IMG/VR virus record: IMGVR_UViG_3300042516_002090
Location: 1 to 64,000 of that record
From: a virus
Length of the DNA: 64,000 bases
Strand: one strand, 5' to 3'
Positions 49,447 to 57,691 of this stretch are shown here, piece by piece. The notes below the pieces were generated by a model, which made no database searches, had not been told where the DNA came from, and saw only the letters and a program-made list of their open reading frames with translations. Within the stretch, counting starts at the first letter, position 1, and every line of letters begins with the position of its first letter. The position numbers and the translations under genes are program-made.

Positions 49447-51843
49447 TTATACTCTTCCTGTTATTTCGTTTCCTAACTCAGCCTCAAGGGTTGCCTCAAG
49501 CTGTATCTCTTCAAGGGCTTGCTTGCCCTTCAATAATTGTACTTGGTAGTTTGCGTCGGCCTTAATCTTAGCGAGCTGTTGCTCCTTCATAAGCTCCATG
49601 TTGGCCATCTCGCGCTGTTTCATGATTTCGATCTGAGCAAGCTGCATGGCTGTTTGGCGCTTAGCTTCTTCGGCCATCATAGCAGACTGCTGTTGACCTT
49701 GAATTGTTTGCTGAAGCATCATTTGAGCATTCTTCTGCTCGCGTTCACGCGCTTCTGTTTCCTCGGTTGCCATGAACCAAAGTGCTTCATCTACATCACC
49801 GTTCTTAAGAAGTTGAGCAACACGCTCTACACTTGACGGAGTAAGAAGAACTGAACCATCCTTGGTTGGGATTTGAGACATCTGAATAGCTCTTTGAAGT
49901 ATTGCGCTCTTTTCTTTTTCGTTCGGAATAGACTTAACGCTAATTGCAAGCTGGTCTAATGACAATCCTTCAATCTCATCCAAGGAGTCAATCATGTTTT
50001 TGCCAATTACCGCCTCGTAAAACTCGCGAATCTTAGGGTCGTATTCTATGTCTATACGAGCCTGGTGAATCATGCGCTCTCCTACCTTGCGTTTAAAGTC
50101 ACGCTCTGAATCGCGAAGAGTCCAGTTTGCGTGGTTGCCGGCTTGGTAATCCTGCTCCATAACACCAACAAGTCTTTCCGCGCTTTGGTCGGGGCTAGCC
50201 GCCATTGCATCCGGAATACCCATGGTATCCTTAATCATCATCTGCAAGTTGGCTATCTGCTGAATCCATTCAGTTCCCTGTGGGCCTAATCCGTTGTCCA
50301 TCTCGGTCAATGGCTGGGACACATACTTTCCCGTTGCTGCGTTGAACTTAGTGGCAACAACCTGAATACCATTCTGACGATGTACGTGTACAAGGTCAAA
50401 CAAGTCGTATTCTACTCCGCCAATCTTGATGTTGGCGGCCTCACCTACGTCAATTCGATAACCCTTAGGAGCAGCAGCCCATACAGCGGCGCGAAGTTTA
50501 AGGATGGCGAACATTAAGTCGTCAAGCAATCCTCTTACGCTACGTGTGGGGGACTGTCCTGGAATACGGTCGATAACGTAAGAACTCATCGGTGTGAGTC
50601 CCTTCTGCATCTGGTTAGGCTTCTTCTTCCATTCGTAGATTCGGTCAAGACCGGTTCCCGAGATGATGTATGAACCTTCGTACCAATAGTTGCAGGCAAC
50701 CTCTTCGTATGTGTCGTTAGGATTCTTTTTCTTTTCCTCTACAGGCTTGTTGTTTCGAAGGAATGAGGCATAACCCTGCTTGTTCTTTCTCTCAACATAT
50801 TGCTTGTAGTCAGTGGAAAGGTATTCAAACTTTAGGACGTAAACCTTGAAGTCCATCCAAACCCATCGGTTTGATGTCTCGTCCTTTCTCTCAAAAGCCC
50901 ACACGGGAATCATGGAGGCATTCGTCTGATAAGGAACGTAAGACTTAGCCATTGACTGAATCTGCTTCTCGTCAAATCCTGCCTCAACTAGCTTAGGGAA
51001 TATCGACTGAATGGTCTCAATCTCAATGTGGCCAATAGCTACAGGCTCGTCTTCATTGTCTTCGTTCCAAAGCATGATAAGACGAGCGGGGTCTATATAT
51101 TGAACCTTTACTTGTCCTGTGATTGGGTCGTTGTAAATCTTAGCAGACCGGAAGTGGTAATCAATAGCGTCGCGATTTATATCAGTACGCATTGAACCCC
51201 AATTAGATGAACGAAAGCCTGACTCAGCAAGTTTCTCCAAGGCAACCTCATATTTAGTCTTGAAAAAACCAAGGCGATCCGCCATGTCGAGCATGGTCTC
51301 GTCCTTTGGCACAAACGGAAGTTTAAACTCCGGAAGGCCAAGCTCACGCATTAACGGATTTGTAAAATTCGCTTTAGCGTAAATATCATTTTTTTCGCGC
51401 TTCTTTTTATTGATGATATTTTTATCAAGAGAAATACAATCAAGTTTGTAATCGTTATCAGAAAGAATTGATAAAAGAACATTGGTCAGTTTTTTCATTG
51501 GAGAGAAAATGTCGTAGCTTATGTTAGCCATCGCCTTTCTCTGTGCCGTGTTCATGCCCTTTGTTGACTGAGAGGTCTCGTTGTTTGACCTTGTCTTAGT
51601 TCCAATAGGGGATCCGTTAGTAAACCAGTTCTTATATTTCTCCACCGATTGAATTCCAGAGCCGTAGTTTCGGGTCTCTTGCATCTCAGGGAGCTGCGTG
51701 TATGAAAAGTACGTACCCCCTGTGCAAAAACGAGAATACAATGCTCTTCCGCATCGTAAGCCAAATTCGGGCTTTAGTTTTTCTATCTCTGGCACGTTAT
51801 CGCTTGGAAACAAATAGTTTCCAGCCATTTGAGGTAGTATCAT
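49447..51843 (-). CDS. portal protein
   Basis: 798 residues. Large portal of the podovirus type. It has an N-terminal wing with many Tyr and Asn (SYTQLPEMQETRNYGSGI), a central clip/stem region (YHFRSAKIYNDPITGQVKVQ, IDPARLIMLWNED), a second domain (WAAAPKGYRIDVGEA) and a C-terminal Gln-rich barrel helix (MMLQQTIQGQQQSAMMAEEA). It follows the terminase gene with a 64-base gap that holds -7-like boxes. The start could also be Met6 (MAGNYLFPS). Confidence 0.75.
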   Translation of the reverse strand: MILPQMAGNYLFPSDNVPEIEKLKPEFGLRCGRALYSRFCTGGTYFSYTQLPEMQETRNYGSGIQSVEKYKNWFTNGSPIGTKTRSNNETSQSTKGMNTAQRKAMANISYDIFSPMKKLTNVLLSILSDNDYKLDCISLDKNIINKKKREKNDIYAKANFTNPLMRELGLPEFKLPFVPKDETMLDMADRLGFFKTKYEVALEKLAESGFRSSNWGSMRTDINRDAIDYHFRSAKIYNDPITGQVKVQYIDPARLIMLWNEDNEDEPVAIGHIEIETIQSIFPKLVEAGFDEKQIQSMAKSYVPYQTNASMIPVWAFERKDETSNRWVWMDFKVYVLKFEYLSTDYKQYVERKNKQGYASFLRNNKPVEEKKKNPNDTYEEVACNYWYEGSYIISGTGLDRIYEWKKKPNQMQKGLTPMSSYVIDRIPGQSPTRSVRGLLDDLMFAILKLRAAVWAAAPKGYRIDVGEAANIKIGGVEYDLFDLVHVHRQNGIQVVATKFNAATGKYVSQPLTEMDNGLGPQGTEWIQQIANLQMMIKDTMGIPDAMAASPDQSAERLVGVMEQDYQAGNHANWTLRDSERDFKRKVGERMIHQARIDIEYDPKIREFYEAVIGKNMIDSLDEIEGLSLDQLAISVKSIPNEKEKSAILQRAIQMSQIPTKDGSVLLTPSSVERVAQLLKNGDVDEALWFMATEETEAREREQKNAQMMLQQTIQGQQQSAMMAEEAKRQTAMQLAQIEIMKQREMANMELMKEQQLAKIKADANYQVQLLKGKQALEEIQLEATLEAELGNEITGRV

Positions 51844-51849
51844 ATCTTA

Positions 51850-51857
51850 CAAATTTA
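51850..51857 (-). promoter_or_regulatory. possible -7 box before the portal gene
   Basis: Complement reads TAAATTTG, six bases before the portal ATG at 51843. A second match, TACATTTG, lies at 51870-51877. Neither has a TTG at the usual distance. The spacing to the ATG is like that of the better promoters, so a capsid-module promoter is possible. Confidence 0.35.
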
Positions 51858-51907
51858 ATAAAACAACTACAAATGTATGAAAATTTATCATAAATGGTTG
51901 AAAACAA

Positions 51908-54370
51908 TCAATCTATTTCGAAAAACGAAAATCCTCCCTGTACCTCTATCGGTTGGTAAGCCTCCTTGTAAAGATCTGGCATCCGGCTCTTTATGGCTCT
52001 CATACACCACCCCGTTGCGGCACACAAGTCATGGTTTGTCAAGTCATCAATGCCCCTCATCTGACTCCATTCCTCGACTATCTCCCACATTTTCACGTAC
52101 TTAACATTGTTGTTAAAGAAGGTCATGATGTCTCCGGCCATCTCGTTTTTTTCGGCTTCCCCCGCCCAAACACCTGGTCTTGAGTCCTGCTTGCCGTCTG
52201 ATCCCAAGTCCTTCAGAAGGTATCCGTCAAATCCGTTATCTCTAAAGTATTCGACAAGGGCCTCTCCATCGGGCCATTCTGGGTAAACGTATGCCCCAAG
52301 GAATACAGCCGCCTTTAACCACTCTTCGTGATACTCAGCCTTGTCTTCGGTCTGTCTGTTGTAAATCAGAATCCAGTCGTTACTTACCCACTCGCTTCTA
52401 GGCTTGGTGTCGGGGTCCGCCTGACTATCTCTTTTGTAAAACACAGCGGCAGCAGCGTTTGACTTCTTTTTACCTACAGTGTTTCGCTTGTGGAACTTTA
52501 CAGGGTCACAGCAAAGGAAGAATCTATTCATTACCGATGGATCGGGAGCGTAAATAGGTCCCCTATTCTTTGGTTGAATGTAGCCCTCTTCTGCTGTAAC
52601 AACGGTCTTCCTATTACGCATCTCATTTGGAGGAAGGTAACTCATGGTCCAACTTCCCTTGGGGTCGTTTTCTACATAAACATCCCCACCAAACTTGTCA
52701 CCCATCCACTTGAAGTTGATTTTTGTTGTAATAGGTGTACGAGAAAACTTGAGTTCCGATATACGGTCGCGCATCTTCTCGATAGGCATACCCATGTCCT
52801 TAGGGATTACCGCGAACGCCTGCTTCCAACTCATCGGGAAGTTCTGCTGTAACTTAATCAGCTTTTGCCACTCCCTCTTGCGCTCGAAGTAGTCTGCCTG
52901 GTTCAAAAGATACGACTTAGCTCCCTTGGTAATCCACTTGCCCTCGTTAGACATCACAGGTTCCTTAGGGTCGTCGATAATGCTTGCCCCATACTCGTCG
53001 ATGTATCCCTCTACCGCGTAGTAACCCGGCAAGAAGAAGTTGATGAGTCCCGATGGTGTAGTTCCATTCTCATTACGATCAGAGAAGTGCGAGTCGTTGG
53101 CAATGTCAAAGAACTGCGCTCCACCCCCTGTGTCCATGTCACCTACTGTAGATGGCATGATGCAGAACCCACGAATGTTTTCCCCTCGTTCGATAGCGGG
53201 TTTCATCGTGTTGTACCACCACGTCGGGATGTTTTGGTCCGCCGCCTTCGCATCCGTTTTCTTCGCTGGCTCGTCACGGTAGACAAAAGCGATTTCCGCT
53301 TCACCATCCGCCGCTTTCTCCGTCGAAGGGAGCGGCGTGATAAAGCACTCCATTTGTTCTGGGATGATTCCTGCCCTTGCTGCTGATGCGATTGCTCCTT
53401 CATACTGGAAACGCAAGCCCTCCTTTGCCTCTATTCGTCCGCGATAGTATGGGCGAAAGAAGAAAGGAAGCTTGCTTACAGGTGTTTGAATTTGTTTTAT
53501 GAATATCTTGTTTACCGCCTGGTCCTCATTCATCGCCTGGATGATAAAGGTTTGGTCGGGCATATTGAGCGTTCCCCACGTGCAGAAGCAACAAGCAATA
53601 GCTGTCTTAGCAATACGTCGCCCGGATACGAAGTTTATCCCATGCACAGTGCGCTTTCCTTTCTTGACCGTGATGTTTACGTTTGGTTCAACGAAGTACT
53701 CCACACCCATTTCGTTCATTTCGTCAACCACGTTCTTCACGTCTTGGTTTGAGTACTTTGTTTTTACTACCGCGTCTTCCCTGTAGATAATCTTGTGCTT
53801 ATAGAACGCATCCTCTGTAGTGTAGGCATACATGAACAGGTGGAACATTTTCCTTTGGTAGTCCCTGTAGTCAGGTCTGTTGTTATTCTTACCAAAGTTC
53901 TTTACCGTCCAAAAGTTCAAGAAGAAATAGTTCGCCCCGTTTATGTAGGTTGGTTTCCCTTTAATGAAACACCAATAGCCAACGTATCTACGCTTTATCT
54001 GGAGCTTGATCCACTCAATCTCCATAGCGTAATACTTCTGATTCGATTCTATCTCCTCGTAAATATCTTCTAACCTTACGTCACCGACCTCTTTGTACTT
54101 GGACTTGTTGGTTGCGTGTTTCTTATTAAAAACGACCTCGTAAATAAGTCTTATCTTTTCAGGAGTTTCCTGATAAGTGAACTTTTGGTCTTTTGGATTC
54201 ATTCCATACCCATCGACGTAAGTAAGCGCTTCTTCCCTAGTGACCTCTCTTTTTAGGTGGTGTGAATACCACTCCTCAAGGCGCGGAAGCGGAATGCGGA
54301 TTGTATCCAACTCGTCGTCATCCTCGTGGAATGAAACATACTTATCCTCCTCATCGTATTCGTACTTCAT
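51908..54370 (-). CDS. terL: large terminase subunit
   Basis: 820 residues from ATG 54370, which overlaps the preceding stop (ATGA). Earlier in-frame starts overlap the upstream gene and are not chosen. The ATPase domain has a Walker A-like loop SGRRIAKTA (about residues 249-257), which is deviant because it lacks G before K, and a Walker B hhhhDE in IAFVYRDEPAK (Asp366, Glu367). The nuclease domain has FFLCCDP, with further acidic residues in VYPEWPDGE and the late NHDLCAATGW. It drives DNA into the prohead and cuts it. Length is at the upper end for the family. Confidence 0.8.
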   Translation of the reverse strand: MKYEYDEEDKYVSFHEDDDELDTIRIPLPRLEEWYSHHLKREVTREEALTYVDGYGMNPKDQKFTYQETPEKIRLIYEVVFNKKHATNKSKYKEVGDVRLEDIYEEIESNQKYYAMEIEWIKLQIKRRYVGYWCFIKGKPTYINGANYFFLNFWTVKNFGKNNNRPDYRDYQRKMFHLFMYAYTTEDAFYKHKIIYREDAVVKTKYSNQDVKNVVDEMNEMGVEYFVEPNVNITVKKGKRTVHGINFVSGRRIAKTAIACCFCTWGTLNMPDQTFIIQAMNEDQAVNKIFIKQIQTPVSKLPFFFRPYYRGRIEAKEGLRFQYEGAIASAARAGIIPEQMECFITPLPSTEKAADGEAEIAFVYRDEPAKKTDAKAADQNIPTWWYNTMKPAIERGENIRGFCIMPSTVGDMDTGGGAQFFDIANDSHFSDRNENGTTPSGLINFFLPGYYAVEGYIDEYGASIIDDPKEPVMSNEGKWITKGAKSYLLNQADYFERKREWQKLIKLQQNFPMSWKQAFAVIPKDMGMPIEKMRDRISELKFSRTPITTKINFKWMGDKFGGDVYVENDPKGSWTMSYLPPNEMRNRKTVVTAEEGYIQPKNRGPIYAPDPSVMNRFFLCCDPVKFHKRNTVGKKKSNAAAAVFYKRDSQADPDTKPRSEWVSNDWILIYNRQTEDKAEYHEEWLKAAVFLGAYVYPEWPDGEALVEYFRDNGFDGYLLKDLGSDGKQDSRPGVWAGEAEKNEMAGDIMTFFNNNVKYVKMWEIVEEWSQMRGIDDLTNHDLCAATGWCMRAIKSRMPDLYKEAYQPIEVQGGFSFFEID

Positions 54371-55020
54371 GGTATTACCTCCGGGAATATCTCTTTCTTT
54401 TCGCGCCAAATCCTTGCATAGTGTTCGGGCTGTATTCCAAGGTTCTCAGCGCGTACAGAGAATGTAATCGCTTTCTGTAGTGTAATGCTAACCTCGTCGC
54501 TCATGATTCGAGTACGAGCATCCACAAGTGTCTGGCGCCAACTCTCAAGACCTGCTTGGAAGTTTTTATCGTCGTTCGATCTGTCAACTGGCTGAGTCAA
54601 TAGCGCCCTCTGCAACGCGGCTATTCGGATGTCTGCCGTACTCATGATTGAGTAGTCCTCCGAGCATTGCAGGCGGGTAAACGTGATGTACCGCTCCACC
54701 GCCCAGTCCACATTCATCATGCAGAGCTGAGCGTACCCATCCTCCGAATCCGTGTCATCAACCATGATATTCAGCTTGTTCAACGTGTATCGTTTGCGCT
54801 GGTTGATGTCCGGATACGCGTCTTTAACGGGCGTACCTGGAGCGAACATATATATGAGATATCGAACAACCTTGTCGGCGCTAACCCCCTCAGGAAGATC
54901 GTCAGACCTGTCCAGAATATGGGCTTGACTAGCCAGGTCCGAGAAACGGTAAATCACCGACTCGTCATCCGGGATGCCTTCAATGTTGTACGATATTTTA
55001 CTAAAGTCTAGTTTTATCAT
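54367..55020 (-). CDS. putative small terminase subunit
   Basis: 217 residues just before the large terminase, with a four-base overlap. Mostly helical (DKVVRYLIYMFAPGTPVKDA, INQRKRYTLNKLNIMVDD), with C-terminal helices and no clear DNA-binding helix-turn-helix. Assigned by position only; could equally be a head-packaging accessory. Confidence 0.4.
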   Translation of the reverse strand: MIKLDFSKISYNIEGIPDDESVIYRFSDLASQAHILDRSDDLPEGVSADKVVRYLIYMFAPGTPVKDAYPDINQRKRYTLNKLNIMVDDTDSEDGYAQLCMMNVDWAVERYITFTRLQCSEDYSIMSTADIRIAALQRALLTQPVDRSNDDKNFQAGLESWRQTLVDARTRIMSDEVSITLQKAITFSVRAENLGIQPEHYARIWREKKEIFPEVIP

Positions 55021-55820
55021 TCTTCGATTGCTAATATGACCCTAGGCTGAAACCTAACGTAATCACTTGACTCGGCCATTGTTGAGTCTAACTTCACTGA
55101 GAAGTGTTTCTTAATACAAACCACGTCTCCTTTCTTTACCTCTGTGTTTGTCCATACATCGTCGGCAACATACTTGGGCATCTTTGCAGGTGGGACTTCT
55201 ACTTGTACTCTTTCTGTTTCTGAATCCAACAGAAAAATACTTCCTGCCTTTCTATCATTAGGTAAAACCTTTCCAATGATGTATCCGTTCATGCTCTTAA
55301 TCTCTCCGTTCCTCTTCGCGGCATAAATACATTCAGAAGGAACAAGCACATATCTTTTTCCGTCCTTCTCAAACCCTCCGTCGCCTTCTGTGATAAAGTT
55401 TCTCGTGTAGGTAGAATCAAACCAAACCTCATCGCCTGGCTCTCCGTCAAACTCGCAAGAAAAGTCCCAGTTCTTTGTGGTAGAACCTTTTTCAGGCTTC
55501 TTTACAAGCACCCCGCGCCTAACAGCCTGAGTGGCCCTAATATCTTCCTTGTTGGGGTCAACCTCCTTCTTTTGTTCTCCAGCCATTCTCATGTATTCAG
55601 ACATAGCCCTCTTGTCCTTGTAGTTACTTTTCTTCATAGACTTTACAAGAGAATTCATGTCGCTTATACTTCCAGAATCGGTCATACCCTTTAGGCTGTT
55701 CACTAACTTCAATGTTCCCCCATTAAAAGATATCTCATCTTCGGTCCAAGAATGTATCTCGACCAAGCAGTCACCGTCTATAAGCCTTAACTGGTCTATG
55801 TCAACGTCTTCAAAGTTCAT
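55017..55820 (-). CDS. GroES-like co-chaperonin candidate
   Basis: 267 residues. Two parts look like GroES-type barrels. The first is PGDEVWFDSTYTRNFI, then RYVLVPSECIYAAKRNG, and the second is KKGDVVCIKKHFSVKLD, then YVRFQPRVILAIEE. Both have the GD-x-V... V-x-x-x-x-I-x-A pattern of the GroES C-terminal half. Phage GroES analogues (gp31 of T4) help host GroEL fold the capsid protein, and this gene lies with the packaging and head genes. The assignment is from pattern only and the N-terminal 80 residues are unexplained. Confidence 0.4.
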   Translation of the reverse strand: MNFEDVDIDQLRLIDGDCLVEIHSWTEDEISFNGGTLKLVNSLKGMTDSGSISDMNSLVKSMKKSNYKDKRAMSEYMRMAGEQKKEVDPNKEDIRATQAVRRGVLVKKPEKGSTTKNWDFSCEFDGEPGDEVWFDSTYTRNFITEGDGGFEKDGKRYVLVPSECIYAAKRNGEIKSMNGYIIGKVLPNDRKAGSIFLLDSETERVQVEVPPAKMPKYVADDVWTNTEVKKGDVVCIKKHFSVKLDSTMAESSDYVRFQPRVILAIEE

Positions 55821-56068
55821 TAGAGTATCTTCTTATAAATTTCAAATAGTTGCTTTTGGGTTTCAAAGTTCTTCTTGCCAACCGGCGTTCGCTTCTTTAT
55901 CTTGTTCACACCACGGCGGAGTGACGAGTATGTTCCAAACAGATTGATTGCGTCCCAGTTACTCATCAGCTTCTCTACATCCTTCATGTCTGTATTCTCC
56001 CGCTCGATGTAGTACTCATACACCTCTATAATCTTGAGGTAGTTACCCTTTGTTTTTGTCCTTATCAT
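55820..56068 (-). CDS. hypothetical basic protein
   Basis: 82 residues, basic, helical (YYIERENTDMKDVEKLMSNW, SSLRRGVNKIKKRTPVGKKN). It overlaps its neighbours (one base downstream, 26 upstream). Could be a small DNA-binding protein, perhaps terminase-related; not recognised. Confidence 0.45.
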   Translation of the reverse strand: MIRTKTKGNYLKIIEVYEYYIERENTDMKDVEKLMSNWDAINLFGTYSSLRRGVNKIKKRTPVGKKNFETQKQLFEIYKKIL

Positions 56069-56345
56069 AATGCTCTTTCAGTTTTTGAAAGTATGTTGAC
56101 CGCTTTATTCTGGTCTCAACCTGTGTTTTACCCATATCCTCTAGGGTGTCCTTGTATCTTACAATAGCCTTTTCGACCTCGTCTAAATCGTTTGATGTTA
56201 TGTTAGGATTGCAGTAAAGCAAGTTTCTCCGCGCAGATGTAGCCATCGGAGTGAATATTTTCATCACCTCATAAATCTCAATCTTCTCGTCAAGCATCCG
56301 GTTGACGATTGATATGGCTCTTTTCCAGTTTTCTGTCTTATTCAT
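56043..56345 (-). CDS. hypothetical helical protein
   Basis: 100 residues from ATG 56345, overlapping the previous gene by eight bases. Helical with charged surface (NKTENWKRAISIVNRMLDEK, DLDEVEKAIVRYKDTLEDMG). Not recognised. Confidence 0.45.
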   Translation of the reverse strand: MNKTENWKRAISIVNRMLDEKIEIYEVMKIFTPMATSARRNLLYCNPNITSNDLDEVEKAIVRYKDTLEDMGKTQVETRIKRSTYFQKLKEHYDKDKNKG

Positions 56346-56553
56346 ATAAAAATGCAATGTGTCGTTCATGTACAGAGTAAACTTCAATGCCTTGCAGTTC
56401 CACCTTCTCTATTTTTCCCATAACACAAGCCTTCTGCCCAATCTGTAGTTCTACTCCGTTTCCTACCGCCGTTATGGTTACGTCTATTTGCTTTGGCTGT
56501 TTTTTATCGATCGTCACAAAAACACGCCCGTCTGGTGGTCTCAAGTTCGTCAT
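56338..56553 (-). CDS. first gene of the late operon, small beta-rich protein
   Basis: 71 residues from ATG 56553. A TTG 15 bases upstream is rejected because it lies inside the -7 box. Alternating strands (GRVFVTIDKKQPKQIDVTIT, GVELQIGQKACVMGKI) suggest a small barrel. It is read from the minus-strand promoter at 56558-56587 with only four bases between box and ATG. Function unknown. Confidence 0.5.
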   Translation of the reverse strand: MTNLRPPDGRVFVTIDKKQPKQIDVTITAVGNGVELQIGQKACVMGKIEKVELQGIEVYSVHERHIAFLYE

Positions 56554-56557
56554 GTTG

Positions 56558-56587
56558 CAAATATACAAACAAATAACATAGTGTCAA
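56558..56587 (-). promoter_or_regulatory. late operon promoter (divergent)
   Basis: On the minus strand TTG (complement of 56585-56587), 19 bases, TATATTTG (complement of 56558-56565). The ATG follows four bases later. It faces away from the replication-side promoter; the two -33 elements are eight bases apart. Confidence 0.7.
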
Positions 56588-56595
56588 GTTCTTGC

Positions 56596-56625
56596 TTGTA
56601 AACAATACTATTTTGCGTAAATTTG
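56596..56625 (+). promoter_or_regulatory. promoter of the replication side (divergent)
   Basis: TTG at 56596-56598, 19 bases, TAAATTTG at 56618-56625; the ATG at 56630 follows after four bases. It forms a compact divergent pair with the late promoter. Confidence 0.7.
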
Positions 56626-56629
56626 CGCT

Positions 56630-56821
56630 ATGTTTATCCTCTCAATTGTCTTAACTGTTGTATCTATCTATCTGATGATCAAGAACTCCATATATGGCTG
56701 TGGCAAAAGATGTTACAAGACCCGAAAGGAGGCTCAGGATCATTGTGATCAGGACCAACAAGTGTTCATGTGTTGGGACTGCGAAAAGTGGCACATAAAA
56801 AATAATGAAGAAAATACTTGA
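56630..56821 (+). CDS. small membrane-anchored zinc-finger-like protein
   Basis: 63 residues. One membrane helix (MFILSIVLTVVSIYLMI) is followed by a Cys/His module (GCGKRCYKTRKEAQDHCDQD, then QVFMCWDCEKWHI). The latter, with K-x-x-Y-x-x-x-x-E-A and a late C-x-x-C-x-x-W-H, resembles a zinc module common in small phage proteins; the fusion to a membrane anchor is less usual. First gene from the divergent promoter. Confidence 0.6.
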   Translation: MFILSIVLTVVSIYLMIKNSIYGCGKRCYKTRKEAQDHCDQDQQVFMCWDCEKWHIKNNEENT

Positions 56822-56848
56822 CAGCCACGCGTGTTTGTTTTATGTTTG
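56818..56848 (+). promoter_or_regulatory. promoter of the replication operon
   Basis: TTG at 56818-56820, 20 bases, TATGTTTG at 56841-56848. Predicted start near 56854, giving a leader of about 115 bases before ATG 56969. Confidence 0.55.
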
Positions 56849-56853
56849 TCAAA

Positions 56854-56968
56854 ATATTTCACCCCTCGTTTGCTACGAACCACAGTAAACTAGGGTTGGA
56901 AGCTAAGTAAAAACTTACTTATCAACCTAAAAGCTCGCAAAGTGGTTCTTGCGAGCTTTTTTTATCTT
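56854..56968 (+). promoter_or_regulatory. structured leader with attenuator-like terminator
   Basis: The leader can fold as TAGG(G)TTG (56891-56898) with CAACCTA (56923-56929), enclosing TAAGT/ACTTA with loop AAAA (56904-56917). It is directly followed by a 12-pair perfect stem AAAAGCTCGCAA/TTGCGAGCTTTT (56929-56960) and seven T ending at 56963. The initiator ATG is at 56969. The order aptamer-like stem, terminator, gene is that of riboswitches and attenuators. Ligand or regulator unknown. Confidence 0.55.
56929..56963 (+). terminator. strong intrinsic terminator 5 bases before a start codon
   Basis: AAAAGCTCGCAA pairs perfectly with TTGCGAGCTTTT around an eight-base loop; seven T follow. 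It would stop transcription before the replication initiator gene unless bypassed. Confidence 0.85.
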
Positions 56969-57691
56969 ATGCACAATCAATATTCAATCATCCCTGCAAG
57001 TGTGCTGCTTAGTAAGGAATTGTCATCTACTGAGAAATTGCTCATAGGTGTCATATCAAATCTATCAAACATCAAAGGTTATTGTTTCGCTTCAAACCAT
57101 TACCTGGGTGAGTGCCTTGGTATATCCAAGCATAGTGTTCGTCGGGTTATTTCCGATCTAGAACAGAAGGGTGTTCTAGGGAGAATAGTTAAACTCAACA
57201 GTCGAAATGAAGTTGAGGTAAGGTGTTTAACAATAAATCCAGACGCTGATATTTTGAGTAGAACGGTCACCCCTGAAATACCAATATCTGAAAATGAGGA
57301 AGATGAATTTTTTGATCATACCCCTGCTCAAAAACCTGCATACCCCCTGCTCAAAAATGAGCATACCCCTGCTCAGGAATGCTCACATAATAAAAAGAAT
57401 AAAGTAAAAGAAGAAAGTAAGTATTCTTTCGAGCAGTTTTGGTTGATGTATGACAAGAAGGTGGATAAGAAACAAACCCTTGCTGTTTGGAATAAACTAT
57501 CTGCTGAGGACCGAACCCTAGCAGTTGAAGGCATGGGAAACCATAAAAGTGGGCGCGAGCGCAAATACTGGAAGGACCCGATACGATATCTTCGCGACAG
57601 AAGGTGGGAAGACGAAACAACGAATACGAATACAAATACAAAACAAACTAACTACAATTATGACCCAAATGACCCAAGGAATAAATGGTAA
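56969..57691 (+). CDS. replication initiator-like winged-helix protein
   Basis: 240 residues from ATG 56969; a GTG at 56942 lies in the terminator stem and is rejected. The N-terminal part (SSTEKLLIGVISNLSNIKGY, then CLGISKHSVRRVISDLEQKG) is a winged helix as in phage O-type and DnaD-like replication proteins, which bind the origin. A linker with repeated HTPAQ/LLKNE units follows (TPAQKPAYPLLKNE, HTPAQE). A C-terminal domain (FEQFWLMYDKKVDKKQTLAV, and KYWKDPIRYLRDRRWEDE) is common in replication initiators that load the helicase. The downstream primase-helicase overlaps by 32 bases. Confidence 0.7.
   Translation: MHNQYSIIPASVLLSKELSSTEKLLIGVISNLSNIKGYCFASNHYLGECLGISKHSVRRVISDLEQKGVLGRIVKLNSRNEVEVRCLTINPDADILSRTVTPEIPISENEEDEFFDHTPAQKPAYPLLKNEHTPAQECSHNKKNKVKEESKYSFEQFWLMYDKKVDKKQTLAVWNKLSAEDRTLAVEGMGNHKSGRERKYWKDPIRYLRDRRWEDETTNTNTNTKQTNYNYDPNDPRNKW

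Noticed and set aside
52865-53386. Plus-strand open frame of 173 codons opposite the terminase
   Set aside because: Antisense shadow rich in Arg and Val; the terminase frame has clear motifs.
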